Notes: generated by a model not told the origin, from the sequence alone. Shown: positions 42,855 through 57,000, numbered from the stretch's first letter. The stretch: DNA of 64,000 bases from Litomosoides sigmodontis (GCA_963070105.1 OY718803.1:6615823-6679822), one strand, 5' to 3'. Program-made: numbers and translations.

Positions 42855-44786
42855 TTTGGTATGATTTTACGAAGATTGGCAGAAGATGCTTGAATCGTAA
42901 TTTAAAATAAATTTGGATTTCATTTTCTTTTATTTTCTGCTAATTTTTCTTTTCCTCTTAGTAAATATCCAAGCAAGTCTGAGGTGATTTTCGGATATAC
43001 GGTATACGGTATTCGATGCTTTTAGACTCCCTATTTGTTCCGGTTTTTGCTATGCTCTGTACATTTTGTAACATATTAGTTTAAATCTTTGTTCGCTTTA
43101 TAAACATTTTTCACTTCGATGATTGTTTCTTCATTATTCAGCTTTTGCGGGAAGCAAAAACTAAATATAAAGTTGAAGATGAAGTTCTTTGTTTGGTTCC
43201 AGAGTTAGAAATGATGGATTATTAAAAAGTAAAGTAATCGCACCACTGGTTATTGTGTATTCATGATCCACCGTAATTTAGGAACTGGAGAATAAAAATT
43301 GGTTAAAGGTACTATTAAAATGTTAACCTCTACTCTACAGCAATCAATTTAATTGACGAAGAAAGAATTTTCGATATGTGGAAATTTGTAAGGATATAGG
43401 AGAAATGCTGCATAATCTCCAAATAATCATCAAAGCATCGATTTAGGACGAATAAATAGAAAAACAATCTTTTCTAATAGAATTCAAGAATGGCTTGGAT
43501 TTTGAATGCGCTTTTTTCCATAAACGTATCGAAAATCACAAAACAGGTTGGATGTAACAAACGACTTGCAGGGAAGAGAATTAATATGGTTTTAGAAAGT
43601 AAGGAAAAACCGAAATGAAATTTTTAGGTATGAAGGAGCTGCGAGGCAACTTTTTCTTTTATACTTCTCCACTTTCGTCTAAGATGTGGGAAATTCCTTG
43701 CTGATAGATGACGCATCTACACTAGTAGATCTTCACAACTACGTTGATCACATACTGTAATGGTTAGAATGGTTACGAAACAGTTTCGCCATCCAAGACT
43801 TGTTGCTGAAACAAAAGAAATAGCCAACCACTGAGATACACCACAAATAATTAGAGTTTACGGCAGCCACGTACGCGCATCATCGCCACCTTCACTCCAT
43901 ACAATCTTTATGTAAACAATTCAAATACGTCGGGGAGCTGGCAATACTCGGAAAATGTCCTGAGACACGCAGTTTGCACAATGCTATGGATCACTGGGGA
44001 AAGTAAGCCCAGTTGGGGTTTAGGACCCGGAGTTATTAGGAGAACGAAGGACTGAACTGTGCTAGAGCACTGACACGAATTTCCACCGGTAGTAAGGATT
44101 TAATAAGTATATCACTCGTGCTCTGGTTCCCTGACAGGGTACTGTGTTCCTCTTGGTCGGAAATACCCCCTTTGCGCTTGTGGCTGTTAATTTCTTCCTG
44201 ATGAGCGCAGCTGGACTGTAAGTGGTTTTTTAACCTTCAAGGTTACGGAAAACTTTTCTTTCTAGTGTATTCTTTTCCCATGGTTCTTTTTTTTGATAAA
44301 CCCATAATGGTTTTTCTAGCTTTCATGAACGGATGTGCTTTAGTTTCTTCATTCACAGCCGAATTTCAAGATTACCATTAATATGAAATGTTCAGACCAA
44401 TTCAACACTCCTAGATAATGTAGAATTTTGAAGGATTATTTTTTCGTATAACAGTGATATATACGTAGAGGTATGAAACCTCGTGTTGATAGTCTTTTTA
44501 TTAGGAGTAGGCACGTTAGATTCTAAGCATAAAAAAAAGAAATAATAAGTGAAAGAACTTGAAGTACAGGCTAATCTGCATTTGGTTAAATGATGCACTT
44601 GGTCTCAAGTACAATATCTTATGTATAGTGACGTGGTGCATCAGTTGTGGCGTTTAATGCGTGAACTCACTTATATTAATTAGTCTACCATAGATGCCTG
44701 TACGACATGTTAGATAATTATTGCATTGTAGATTCACAGTCTTTAGCGAGATTAGCTGTGGAAATCCGGAAAGCTTATTGTCCAGA
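42855..44786. other. 1.9-kb interval with exon-like segments
   Basis: Downstream of the Atossa-like stop. Two segments, 42962-43001 and 43142-43225, have good acceptors and join in phase to an open frame ending in TAA (tail KYKVEDEVLCLVPEL). They could be an alternative end of the Atossa-like gene. The remainder to RIOK1 has no family-like frame. Confidence 0.35.
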
Positions 44787-47700
44787 ATGGCAGGGATCTC
44801 AGCAGTCGAAAATGACAGTTGGGAATTTCTCAGTAAAGAACAGATTGTTGAAAGCGCTGAGGAAAATGGTGACGATTGTGCTGAAGATGAAGATGATGAC
44901 TGGGAGAGGATGTATGATGATGAATATGATGGTGGGTTTAACTGATATCTTTATAAGTTATGTCAGTTTGTTTCGTTCTTTGAACGAAGCAAGGAATCAA
45001 TATTAGTAGACTCGATACTCTTGTAATAGACTTAAGATCCAGTTAGTAAATTCGAATAATTGCGATGTTATGAAAGTATTGCTCTTTGGAAGTAGACTTA
45101 ATTGATTTGGACCATGCTTTTGGCACTTTTCCTAAAAGAAAAGGAGTTCTAAGGAGGTTTTATGTACTTGTGATTCGATGCTGCTTTGTTCCTTCATAAA
45201 TGTTGATTTGTTTTTAGATCTTGTTCGAAAAATCGGCAGGAACAATAAGGTATTGCTTCGATTAATTTTTTTTTTTTGTAATTTTGCAATTTTCATGTTC
45301 TGCCTTCTTTTTGCTATAAATATACAAATGTTTTGATTAAATTTTCTTTCAGTTAATTATCGATCCGGTGAATCCGACTTCAAAGATAACTGCAGGTAAA
45401 CTATTATCTTATTTCAAAGTGTCGCTCTGTCCTACAGACGGCAACACGAAAGATGTTGTGATCTCAAATCCAAGTGGCACTTTAGAATCGTGAAGTTATT
45501 TGAACGAGATGGTGAATTTTAACTCATTTTTAAATTTTTTGTAAAAGATTTGAACTTTAACAGTAATTGTGCATGACTAACACTCACTCCAGGTCTAAAT
45601 GGTTTGGACGAGTTCTGGAGCCGGAAAATAATGGAAAAATTTTCCTTGGTGAGGAATGTAGATAAGGATCGCTCTGATCAAGCAACTGCTGAACAAGTAA
45701 GTTGTTCTAGAAGATTATTTTACATGTCCTCTCTTGTGCTCCTGTTGCTGGTGTAGTTCACTGCAATTAGAATAGTTTCAAAAGGAGTTTTTTTCCTTTG
45801 ATACGAAGAGAAAATTATGTTTATGAAGCATATGCTATAACATAGATTTACACTTTAGTTTTGTTTTCATTTGTTTACCATTGCCTGTTTTAAGGTTTTG
45901 GATAAACGTACATTACTTGTGTTAAGACGACTTTTGCAACGAGATATTTTCAATAAAATTGAAGGATGCATTAGTACTGGTAAAGAAGCGAATGTTTATC
46001 ATGCTTTAACAACTGATGGCAAAAGTTTGGCGGTGAAGGTATATAAAACAAGTATACTTATCTTCCGAGATCGCGACAGATATGTTAGTGGCGAATTCAG
46101 GTTAATTTTTGCATTCGGATTTTCTAAAAATATATTACTATGATCTTCATCATACTTGCAAAGGCGTTAATAATTTTGAAGGATTGCCAGTTTTTCTATA
46201 TTTTCTTTTTGTTTTTCTACATTTTCCTACCATTTCTCTTGAATTTTTTGCCCTTTTTGTAAACAAATAATGTTGGAAAGTTTTTTGGGGATGTATTTTG
46301 AGGTTTTAATAGCATGTAAAGCAGGTATTCTAAGTTATTTTGCAAGGTTTTCATTGAAATAAATTGCCACTGCGATAAATAAGATACTATGCAGATATCG
46401 ACATGGTTACTGTAAGCGTAATCCAAGGAAAATGATTACAGTGTGGGCAGAGAAAGAAATGAGAAATCTGTCCCGAATGCACTCTGCTGGACTTCCAGTT
46501 CCAAAACCTATAATCGTTAAGCAGAATGTTTTGGTCATGGATTTTATTGGCACCAATGGCTGGCCAGCATTGCTTTTAAGGGTTGGTATATAGATCCATT
46601 AATCGTGTTGTTGTAAGTATAGGATGCAATTAATCGTTTTTGGCACGTAGAACTCCATTTTTCTTGTTTAAATTTTCGGACTTTTTTGCTGATTACAGCA
46701 TTATGCTGAATTTAGGATGCTCAATTGTCACCGGAACTTGCTGACACGCTTTATATCGAATTAGTGGGTTTTATGCGAAAAATGTACAGAGATTGTCGAT
46801 TAGTACACGCCGATTTGTCTGAATACAATATTATGATTATGGAGGAAAAGTTATATATAATTGATGTATCGCAATCAGTGGAGCATGATCATCCACGTTC
46901 TTTGGAATTTCTTCGTTCAGATTGCACAAATATCACAAAATTTTTCAGAAGCAGAGATGTAAGTCTTTTGTTGAAATTTTTTTCTGTTTAGAAACTGCTA
47001 AATTTGAACTTAATTTGAGCTTAATTGCAGATTCCTGTGCTCTCTGCCAAAGATCTTTTTCGCTTCGTAGCTGATCCATCCATTAAAACGGAGATTGAAT
47101 CGCAAGAATTTATGACTAAAAGGTAATTTTTTGATTTATGCATTACCCCACTTGTAACTCTCCCTTACTCATTCATTACGAAATTGCCGTTGCCTTCTAG
47201 TTATTCTAAGTAATTATGTAAATATGTTCAGTAAAAGCGGTATTAATCAAATCTTTACATTATTTCTTAAGTTCTTTATTGATGAAAATTTTTAGTGATA
47301 TAAGTGACCGAATAATGGTGCTAAATTTCCTTTTTAATTGATAGTATTGCGTTTTCTGAGGAAGTGGAGTTTTTCAACTAAGTATATTGATTTGCTGAGT
47401 AATTGTTAAAACTAAAAACTTGAAAATTTCGAGATGAGAACATAAAAAGATTAAGGTCTTTGAAAGCTTCTTTCTACCTTAACATTTTCATGTTTTCTCA
47501 GAAATACAACATTTTGTAGGACCTTCGAAACACCAGCCACTGATGCCTTGTTTATGAATGCTTTTATTGCTCAAAAGTTAGAACAAGTACTTTACTTTGA
47601 ACGTGATCAACAAATTGCAAAAGCTGGTGGAGAGATTCCAAATCCATTCCAGACGATGATTTCACAAATAAGGAGTAATCAAGATGCGGTAAATATTAAT

Positions 47701-48489
47701 TGAATTTACCGTATATATATTATTGCTTAGTTTTCAGCAATTCTATGTAGCAGTTAGTTCCTGTAAAAATTTTGGAATATGTTCTATAGACTTTATTGTT
47801 ATATCAGTTAGAGCTTGTATTTTTTGAACAAATTTTTCCGCAATTCATAATATTTTTTATAGGAAAAGGAAACTAAGAGTGAAGGATTAGAAGAACAGGG
47901 AGATTTAAATCAGTATTCTGACACAACAAGGTCGTCCTCACCAGAAGACAAAGAGCATGAAAATCGCGAAGTAACTATCCACATACGAAATCGTGATGAA
48001 TCGCCTAATACCAAAAAAGTTCGCAATGGATAATACATTCCTTTTGAGAAAAAGAATCATTCTCATTCGCTTATCATGAATGAGTTGTCAGGAAATCTAA
48101 TAGACAATTTACATAAATTTAGGCAAAATTCAACCAATCTATTAATTACAAATAATCTTTTTCATATTCTTACAGACACGAAGGAGACAATTGCTGTGTG
48201 CATTAATTTTGCAACAGAAAATTATTATTTTAAATGTACTGTTTGTGACTTTAAGTTAATGAACTATCCGAAGAGTTTCTATGTTACTGTCAAAATTTTT
48301 GCCTATAATTTACATTGGCATTAGAAAGCAAATAATCAAATGTTTAGTAAACCGAAACATGTATATGTGTTGTGATAATTTTTTCAGGAACGAAAACGAT
48401 TAGTAAAAGAAGAGAAGCGCACCAACCGATTAACGAAGATACCGAAGCATATCAAAAAGCGTCATAATAAGGCTAATAAGTGTCGGTAA
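44787..48489 (+). CDS. RIOK1: RIOK1 atypical kinase/ATPase
   Basis: RIOK1 acts late in cytoplasmic 40S maturation and also binds PRMT5. Eleven exons (44787-44931, 45218-45249, 45353-45395, 45593-45696, 45895-46100, 46395-46581, 46716-46958, 47031-47122, 47520-47688, 47863-48018, 48388-48489) give 492 residues. An acidic N-terminus is followed by the RIO domain: phosphate loop [10 protein letters not shown] (135-144), lysine in LAVKVYKTS (K156), catalytic HADLSEYN (270-277, D272) and the metal-binding IIDVSQS (D289). The basic tail [10 protein letters not shown] matches human NKIPKHVKKR. Alternatives: a 36-base in-phase cassette at 45438-45473, a second acceptor at about 47492 adding 9 residues, and read-through after 48018 to a stop at 48031-48033. 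A likely poly(A) signal AATAAA is near 48713. Confidence 0.94.
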
Positions 48490-49075
48490 CATTGCAGCTA
48501 GTGGATTGGGCATTTTTGTAATAGTTTGTGCTCTTCTCGATTCTTTTATGAAGAATTCAAGATATAATTTCTCCCCGCGATATTGTGAAGCTCAAGTGTT
48601 ATTGTTTTTTCTTTTCATATTTCACAGGGACAGCACTATATAACTCATAGCTTATGAACATGTTCTTGATTAGCTATAAGTGTTCGCGCTATTTTTCCTA
48701 TGTTTTCATGAAATAAAAGATTAAGGTAAAGGAATCTATAACTAAAAACGGAATAATATTTGCGAAGTGATAAAGGATACGTAAAATAGTTTTTCAAGAA
48801 TTTAAAAATCTATTGAGGTTAATATTAACAGCAGCTGTAAGTCGCGCGGAAGTCAGGCATTAAATTTCCATGTATATTTCTGAGGTTGTTATCGTTATTA
48901 GTACTATTACAACTGTTAGTACTATCACTTTTATCTTCTCTCCTGCTTGTTAACGGAGGATAATAACAAACTTAAGCTAATCCTAAATGATTTAATTTTT
49001 CAATCACTTTTGTTTGATGTACAACACGAGGAATAAAGGAATTGTTTTGTTGGAAGATGATACAAATTTTGAGCG

Positions 49076-49327
49076 TTAAAAATATTTAGCAACAAGTGGT
49101 AGAGCTACGAGAGAAACTTTCATTAGATCTATCACAAATTTTATCTGGTTTTGCTTGCCAAGTTGATGTCGTGAAGGCGAAGTTGTGGATCGAGAGACCA
49201 CTCTCGATATAGGTGACCCGCTTCTAGGAGACATTTGACAATCCGAAATTTCGGACTCTGTGTGCTCTTTGTGACCATGGTTTGGTGTGTCATTGGGAGA
49301 GTGACAAGCAAGTCGTACATCTGACAT
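49076..49327 (-). CDS. Small hypothetical protein (83 codons)
   Basis: I do not recognise this protein. The frame opens with MSDVRLACHSPNDTPNHG, is rich in Ser, Pro, His and Arg with several SP/SPR motifs, and ends in a hydrophobic segment (KVSLVALPLVAKYF). The ATG is two bases past a TATATGATTAG acceptor-like site, which would suit a trans-spliced single-exon gene. It converges on RIOK1, with about 590 bases between stops. A GC-type donor (G|GCAAGC) inside the frame suggests it might instead be one exon of something larger. No homology supports it, so it may be chance. Confidence 0.25.
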   Translation of the reverse strand: MSDVRLACHSPNDTPNHGHKEHTESEISDCQMSPRSGSPISRVVSRSTTSPSRHQLGKQNQIKFVIDLMKVSLVALPLVAKYF

Positions 49328-50990
49328 GTCTAATCATATAAGCGATGACCTTGTCTTTTCATTTTATCAACAATATTTGGTAGTAAGTGGTAGACTTGTA
49401 CAAGTTGAGATCAATTCATGTCTGGAATACCAACCCATAAAACTGTTTACGTCTCCTCGACGCTTAATTCCACATCGTTCATGCAATTTCTGCTAAATTT
49501 TGACGTACATTTGTCATCGATTCAGTGCACGGAAACTCCCACGGTCTCGTGAATTGAATATCTCTTTGCGCTGTCTCTCTCCGTCTCGCTCCCTTCTCCT
49601 TTCTTTCATCCATTTACCCGTAGAAATGAGGAGTTGCTCTGACGTGTTAGTAGCAATATGAACTTATTGGTTACGCGAATACTTATCCATCTTATTGTGC
49701 ACAAACTGATTTATACGGTATTCCGGAAAGTAAATAGTGCGATTCCACCTCGATAACATTACTTGCTTTAGTTTAGCTAAGCAAACATTCATCATGCACA
49801 GCCTTCGATCCGCGATACGGCGGGGAGTGATCGTTGGCACACCCAGGTGAAGGAGTGAGAGAGGATTTGTTTTAAATCCGACAGCAAGATTTGTTGCGGG
49901 TTTACTTCTCTGATTGGCCTCTCAGATCAACGTCTGCTTAAAGAGATGAATCACCTGGATGATATAACACTATCCCGAGCTGCGGCAATGTTGCTCTGCC
50001 TTTTCTTATCAATCAGTGGCTGACTCTTCAAAACGAACGCAAATATTTCGTAGTTAAATAAAGCGGCAGGTATCAATGAGTGGGAGATTGGAATTACAAG
50101 TGGATTTAATTCCATTTTTTTTTGGTACAAATGAAGAAGAGAAGTGAATGTAGAAGGGGGCCCTTCCACTAACAATTGATTTTGTGGTTTGGATTAGGTA
50201 GACCAGACTGGGCTACGTTAGCTTCATCTTTCTAGTGTAATGTTGTCATGGCAGCGCCATTACTACTTTCCCTGGTTGTTACATTTGGTAGATAACGTAG
50301 CCTGCTACCCGCCTGCTAACTCTCCCTCACTTTTTCCTCGAAGTCAGTGCATAATTCCGCCTGCTTCTTCCCACTCCCACTGTTTCCATTTTCATTTCCG
50401 AACAATCCTTCCATTGTACCGTTACAGGCATTTACGGTAGTTTCGTGAATGGAAAAGGTAACACTAACTGTAAGGGAAGAATCGGTAAGATCAGTTGGGG
50501 AAAGCGGTGGCACTCTCAACTTCCTGCATACAATGTGGCCGTTTATGCTTAAACTAAAGCAAATATCAAATTCTTTCATTTTCTTGATTCCGCCTCCCTT
50601 CGTGTTAGTGACGTCGTCAGAAATTAACACGTACGAGTAAGCAGAAGAGGGAGAGAAGTTCACATAAATATAACTCAGTTCATTGCTAGTATTTGAAGAA
50701 GCATAACTTGTAGCAATAAAGATTCTGAAGATTTCCAAGGCAGTCAAGTTGATCTATACGTGGCTGACGGGTTGAGCTGATGAATCGATTGACTGATCTG
50801 ATCGCTTATTACGAGTCTGCTTGTTTATCATAATTTCTGCAATATCACTGAGTGCCTCCCCTCTCCTCTCTATTTTTATGACGAGAAGGAAGAATTTGTG
50901 CGAGTTTTTCTAGAATTTTGCTGTGTTATTTTATTTCTTTTGGTGGTAGTTCCATGTAACCTTTTTTTTCACCTTCTTCATTTCCCACAG

Positions 50991-51032
50991 TCTCCCCCTC
51001 TCTCTCTTTCTCTCCCTCTCTCTCTCTCTCTT
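50991..51032. repeat. CT-rich low-complexity tract
   Basis: Runs of TCTC with a few breaks, on the plus strand, in the region upstream of the MAP7 gene. Confidence 0.85.
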
Positions 51033-52548
51033 ATCCACTCTTCCTGGAATTTGAAAAGAGTGAATTGTTAGCAACTGTTGTAGTGCGTAAATTCCTTTAG
51101 TGGATTAGGTTAGCTTTGTTTCTTCTGCATGCCCAATGAGTTTCCACTTCTAACTTATTACTTGTTACTTCAGCTATTTATGCATGCGGTACTATTTTTG
51201 CAATATTCCACGCAAGAGCCAGCCGCAGTAAGATTTCGGGTTTTGTTATAACCGGCTGGATGAGTGGTTGAGGACTTGGCAAACAAGAGGATTGCATTCT
51301 CCACAGTGCTAACTCGTTCTACGAGTCTGAAATGTATTGCCTACTGAAATTTACTTTCATCGCTCAGGGAGACTGCGGCAGTATTTGAAGGGAAACAGCT
51401 ACTAGGCGAGAACGTTGGTGTGTAGTTGAGTTGTGTCAGTTCACATTTCAGTGATTATAATTTCCTATACTAACCACGAAGAGCTGTTCATTCGCTCGGT
51501 CCATGCACTCTGAGATGCTCGTAAGCAGCCGTGGGAGACTGCCGCTAGGCTGCTTTGCAAGGAGCAAGAAAGCCTTCCGCTGTCCTTTCCTGAAAGCCTC
51601 CACTGAGGTAGAGGTCACTGAGGGAGGTCAATTAAGTGATTCACTGCAGAGAGCGAAGAATGAGTGACGGAGAAAGCAGGTGGGAGACGATGATGTTGTT
51701 GTTTAGGGTTGCGCTATGTCAGTGATGAGTGGTTGGTTGGCATGCAGTGATTATTCTGAGATTGACACAATGTTTTTACGATTGCTCGCCAAATTCAGGT
51801 ATTTCATGGGAGGGAATTCCAAATACTTCACCGATAAACTGCTACGTGTTTCCTCACGTTACTACGTACGTATTCAGTATTGTTCTGATGATATGTTAGC
51901 TGTAAACGATTTGATGCAAACTATCCCACATTGGTTGATTAACCTGTGAATTTGCGGATCCCGCATGGATTTGATCCATCTATTCCCTTCGATTTTCCAC
52001 AAAAGCACTTTAAAGTTTCTGCCATCGAGAATCACTGGCCACATCCATTAGCACTTGTCTGTCACCTACAACTGCCCACATAACAGAGAAGGACTACTCC
52101 TTAACTGCTATCCTATTCCACTCCTAATTTAGACATTTCTAAAAATGCTTCTCACAGAAGTCACCTCTCTCTCATTCGTTGTCTTCCACTCACTTCGCTG
52201 AGCTAATCTATTCGCGCTTAGAAAAAGTGCTGCTTAGCTTAATTATGTCGCAGCGTTTACGTGAAAATATGCAAGCGTTTGGGTGCGAAAGGTCTCTTAG
52301 AGTTCGGTGTTGCCAGTGCATATTTACGCTTCCAATAACGGAAGCAACGGCGAGGTGACACCCGCATCCTGTCGGCCTTCTTTCCTGTAATTTAAAATAT
52401 ATTTGTCACCTTTTGCCTTTTCCATTTCCTGCGCTTCTCTTCTCCCTCGCTATTCGGCACATTTCATCTTATAGTGCTTGTCGATACTCTCTGCTTGCCG
52501 TGCACTATTTCGTCGTTCAGTGTTATTTACAAAGTATTAACCTGGTAT

Positions 52549-52549
<1 letters not shown>

Positions 52550-52603
<54 letters not shown>
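52550..52603. repeat. TG microsatellite
   Basis: About 26 TG units, uninterrupted, some 1.4 kb upstream of the MAP7 start codon. Not within a recognised exon. Confidence 0.97.
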
Positions 52604-52605
<2 letters not shown>

Positions 52606-54047
52606 TCGATAAAACGTACTGTCACGTTTCCGGTGCGTGAAGTCACATGGAGGGGAAGGTTGGCAATGATGGGTCGCACCTTTGATTAATCGGAACGGAG
52701 ATTTCGTTTTGAAATCGTTGCATTCAATTCTGTAACAAACCATTCTTTTCCTTCTTTAACAATTTATCAGCCAAAGTTGAATAGCATTTAGTGGAGAGTT
52801 TTGAAATGATATTTGCAGTTTCTTTTTGTTAAAATTTTTCAAAATTTCTAACAATTTTGAAAAATTTCTAGCAAGTTCTCGATGGATCACCTTCCCATTA
52901 CTATAGTGTTCCGAAAAATGGCGCAGCAAGGTGCGTCGAAGCGTGAGATAAATCATAAAACATTAAATTACGTCGTTCTCAATGAACATCATCCTACGCA
53001 TTGATATGTTTCATCGCAAAAAAGTTAGCCCTTTTTCACTGGGTGATTTTCATCCGTAATTTAGATATGAATGAGACACTTCGTTGTTCCGCTGCCATGT
53101 CCACCGATTTCTACGTACATGATGGTTTGACAATTTTTGCTGTCACATCTCATAGTGATAGCTTTTTAAATCACTGAGTTTTCTTATCGTAGTGGAGATT
53201 TATGCTTTAGAAGAATAAATGGTGAATCAACGAAGTAATGAAATTTATCTGAACAGTAATAGTGCTTTCAGTTTTACTGCACAATAATTTAAGTACACTT
53301 CATTCTTATATTTTGCTTTTAAATTACGTCCTCTTGTAGTGTAGAAACTGAAGAAGGAAAGTTATATTTTGAGCTGCTTCTTCTCCTCTCGTAAATACCG
53401 TTGGTCTTCCTTCGTTTCCATTTCATGGTGTGATGCAGTCGGCTGTATGATAATGTGTGTCTGTCAATATTACCCATAACTGTCATAATTTTCTACATTT
53501 CCTTTTATTTCAAAGTTTTAGTTTGGCTCTACATTTTGAATTTTTGAAATAGATGTGTCGAACAGTTCTTCGAAATGTAAGGAATGTTATACCTATTACA
53601 TTTTTGTTCCACGTCAGTGGTACATTATGATGTGTTTCACTGTAACTAGTCTACCCTATGTCAAAAATGAGTGGTTTAATGTTACTGGGAGATGCATATT
53701 AATAATAGGTCATTTTATCACGGTAGGATTGTAATTCAGTTGTGAACTGTGGAGGAATCTTTCTAACATCTTTTTTGCATGCGTTTGATGCAATTTCAAT
53801 CTCCTAAAAGAACCTGTACTTGATTGAATTGAAATTTTTACAACGAACATGTTTGATTCGGTCAGTAATTGTTTGGCATTATCATTTCGTGTTGAAGTCA
53901 AAGATTAAGATGGATAGTTTCTTCGCAGTTTACAGTAACTGCATGGATGTTCTGAGCAACATTGTAATTTACATGCTATTGTAGTAATGAACCTGTAAAT
54001 CAAGTAGGTATTGAATATTCTGTAGTAAATTTTAAGACGAATGAGCG

Positions 54048-57000
54048 ATGATGGGTGACGCTCTTCGGAACGCAGCACTGAGTCGATCAGGCTGCATGAG
54101 TTCAGTTCGAAAGGACAATGCTGAAGAAGTGGCCAAGCGACGGGCAGCTATACAACAAGAAATCGAACAGAGGTTTTTTTAATAGGGTTTGTGGGGAACT
54201 GACATCACAAAAAGTAACATTTACTGGTTGTATAAAAAGAAAATCATTACTTCGGAATTATTGTAGCCCCCTTGCAACTTTGAAGTCTGGCACTTATTGA
54301 TTTTAATTTTCGAGTTAAAATCTAATGATTAAGACTAGCTCAGTCCTACACGTATGTTTTATGCCGTTTTTGTTCTAAATTGAACTTGCATTCTAACATT
54401 GTAGAACTAATGATGTTATCTGTTACTTGCATTATTTTGCATAGAAATGGGGTAGAACAGTGTTTAACGTTGTCACAATAAATGTGTCCAAAAACTAGCA
54501 GTAGGAGATAATATATGGTCACTGATAACGAATGCAATAAGTTTTAATATTTAGAAATTGTAGATATATGAAATTGACACGTGAAAAATTCAAAAAAAAT
54601 TTTACCATGTTCACTCTGCATAGTGAACATTTAAACGAAGCAGTAGGAAAGGAATAATTTATGGAAAATAAGTGCATAAACGGTATAATTCCGTTTATAT
54701 TGTTGTTTTATAGGCAGAAATTAGCAAGGAAACTACAAGATGAAAAAATGGCTCGCGCTATCGCTCAGAAAGAAGAGGTAGGCTTGTGCATTAGCATATG
54801 TTTAGTGTTTCTGCTTTTTTTTTTGTTCTTTCCATTATTTTTATTGGTAAGCCAGATATTCCAGTGATTGCCATCGTTGGCCCGTTTTTCTAGTTTAAAA
54901 AATATCCAGTCAAAAGCATCGTTTCATATTAATACTTTATGTTTGATTAACATAAATAGTACGTGACGTTGGCATATTGCATCTTCTCACACTTCATTTT
55001 ATAGCACTTGCTAAAACAACGGAAAGTTCAACAACGAGAAATGTTACGTGCAAAAGCAGTTCTGGATCGTCGCACTCAAGTTTTGGCAGAAAAAGAAAAG
55101 GAGAAAAAAGAAGTAAACAAACTGATTTTTTATAAACATTTATTAACATACCAAATATTAGCGATCATGCAAAAAAAAGTTCTTATGTCGAACTCTTTAA
55201 TATTACTATAATGTAATTTTAACAGTTCATTCTTAGGCTCTGTTAGCGAAAGTACATGCGTTGGCGTCGCGTTTCACAACACAGCATAAATCTCGACCAG
55301 TGTATGCGTTTGGTAGCAGTACGCCTCGGGAATTGGAATATCTGACACAGCTAACGAGGGAGCAAAAGGTTTCACATCTTAGATTCTTTGCGTAAATTAC
55401 ATTCCTAACAATTTACCCTGTTCCTGTGAAGTAGTTTGATATGAACCTTCTTTTCAGATTTATGATCGCAAGCTTGTTCATTCTGATCGTAGTACAGCTT
55501 CAGCGTCTGGTGCGTCTAGCCATGCAACATTGAGTCCACCTCACGAATCGCATAATTATGCCGGAACGTCAATGACAGGAAGCCTATATGTTGCTCAGTC
55601 GGACTTAAAAGCAAGCCATAAACGTACATCGAATTGCATGACGCAGTCTGTAATGATTACGCCAAGACCAAGCAAAACTGCAAAAAACAATCGGATATCC
55701 GGTATTCTTTTGTTTGTACTGTTTGTACTTTAGTCAGGCATGCATCTTGAGTTCTTTAGTTTTACAATTCATAGTTTCCAATTTCTTGTATAGTTTGATG
55801 TATTTCAAAAAGGGCATATATATATATATATATATATCTCCTCTATATCTCCTCCTAACTTTTTGATGACAGCTGGTATGTGGTCGCATATTTATATAAT
55901 TACAATAATATCCACTGTACTTTTTGCATTAGCTTATTAAAATTCTTTTCATATCCGATGCTGTATTATGCCATAAATATTTTACGGTAATTTTCATTCG
56001 TTCACAGTTGTAATTGAGTAGTAATAGATCATGATGATTAAGGTAATCCTTAGGCTTTATTTTTTTGAATCAACGATGTCGACTGCCTTTTGCACTGGGA
56101 GCGATATGATTTCATTTATAGTAATAAAAAGTTTTACAGTTAATCGCCAATCTATGGTACACCGTCCAATGACTGCTACTAAGACAGCACCATCCACGGT
56201 AGATGAAGTAACAGTTAGAACGAAAAAACTTGTACAACAAAATGTGTCTCCGTTGTGTGAGCAGAGACGTGGAACGGTGCAATCTAAGTAAATGTTTTAA
56301 ACTAAGTTTGTATTGCGAGTTACTATGTAATGCAGCGTTTGATTTCTTTATTGATTTTATTAATTTTTAGGCATATTATGGTTCATTTCAGATCTTCTGA
56401 AATGAAGACTGGTGCTTTGAAAGCTAAGTTCGCGCCTGTATTGCGGAAAGTGCGTAAGTCAGCTGGACTGAAAACAAATGATGAAGTTAACGAGGAAGTT
56501 GTGTTGGAAAAGTTACCTGGTGGTCAAATGAGTGAAGCATTCATGATTATGGAGGAAAGCAGTGACAAGATTCAAGTAGACATAGCTCCTACGGAAGTTA
56601 AGAATGCCATATATGTAAAAGAAGTCGTTAATTTAGTTCCTGATACCAATGATACTAATGAAACAAAAAAATTTGGTGGAGGTTGTGCTGTCGTGGAGGT
56701 TTCTGATGAGTCGGGCGAGGTAGAAACTGCTGACTGCACATCCGAAGATGCAGGAAGTAACGATGATGACGTTATGAAAGAGAAGATAACTCATGAAAGT
56801 GCACTGGAATATATAACCGAAACAGCTGCTAAATTTACTGCGCTTGATATTTCGTCAGAAAAAAATAATTCTATTAATGAAAAGGGGGAAAATGCAGCAC
56901 CAGTTACGATGGTTAATATGGTCGTTGATCAGGAAGCAAGAATGCGTCAGAAGCAAGAGAAGGAAAATAATGTTTTGAAAGAAGCCGAAGCAGAGCTTCA

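Larger units (their letters stand above)
48490..54047. other. 5.5-kb mostly non-coding interval
   Basis: Holds the RIOK1 3' UTR, a small minus-strand ORF (49327-49076), a CT-rich tract, a TG microsatellite and the upstream region of the MAP7 gene. About 51.2-51.7 kb is less AT-rich than its surroundings and could be promoter or enhancer DNA. Open frames at 50.3-50.7 kb and 51.7-51.9 kb show no family resemblance or splice support. Confidence 0.4.

Noticed and set aside
50316..50747. 143-codon minus-strand open frame
   Set aside because: No ATG until about residue 56, no family resemblance and no splice context; likely chance.
51604..51611. let-7 family seed TGAGGTAG in a less AT-rich spacer
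   Set aside because: Neither flank offers a complementary arm for a pre-miRNA hairpin, and the match ends after the seed.
52413..52743. Cys-Val and Thr-His repeat proteins
   Set aside because: Translation of the TG/CA microsatellite.
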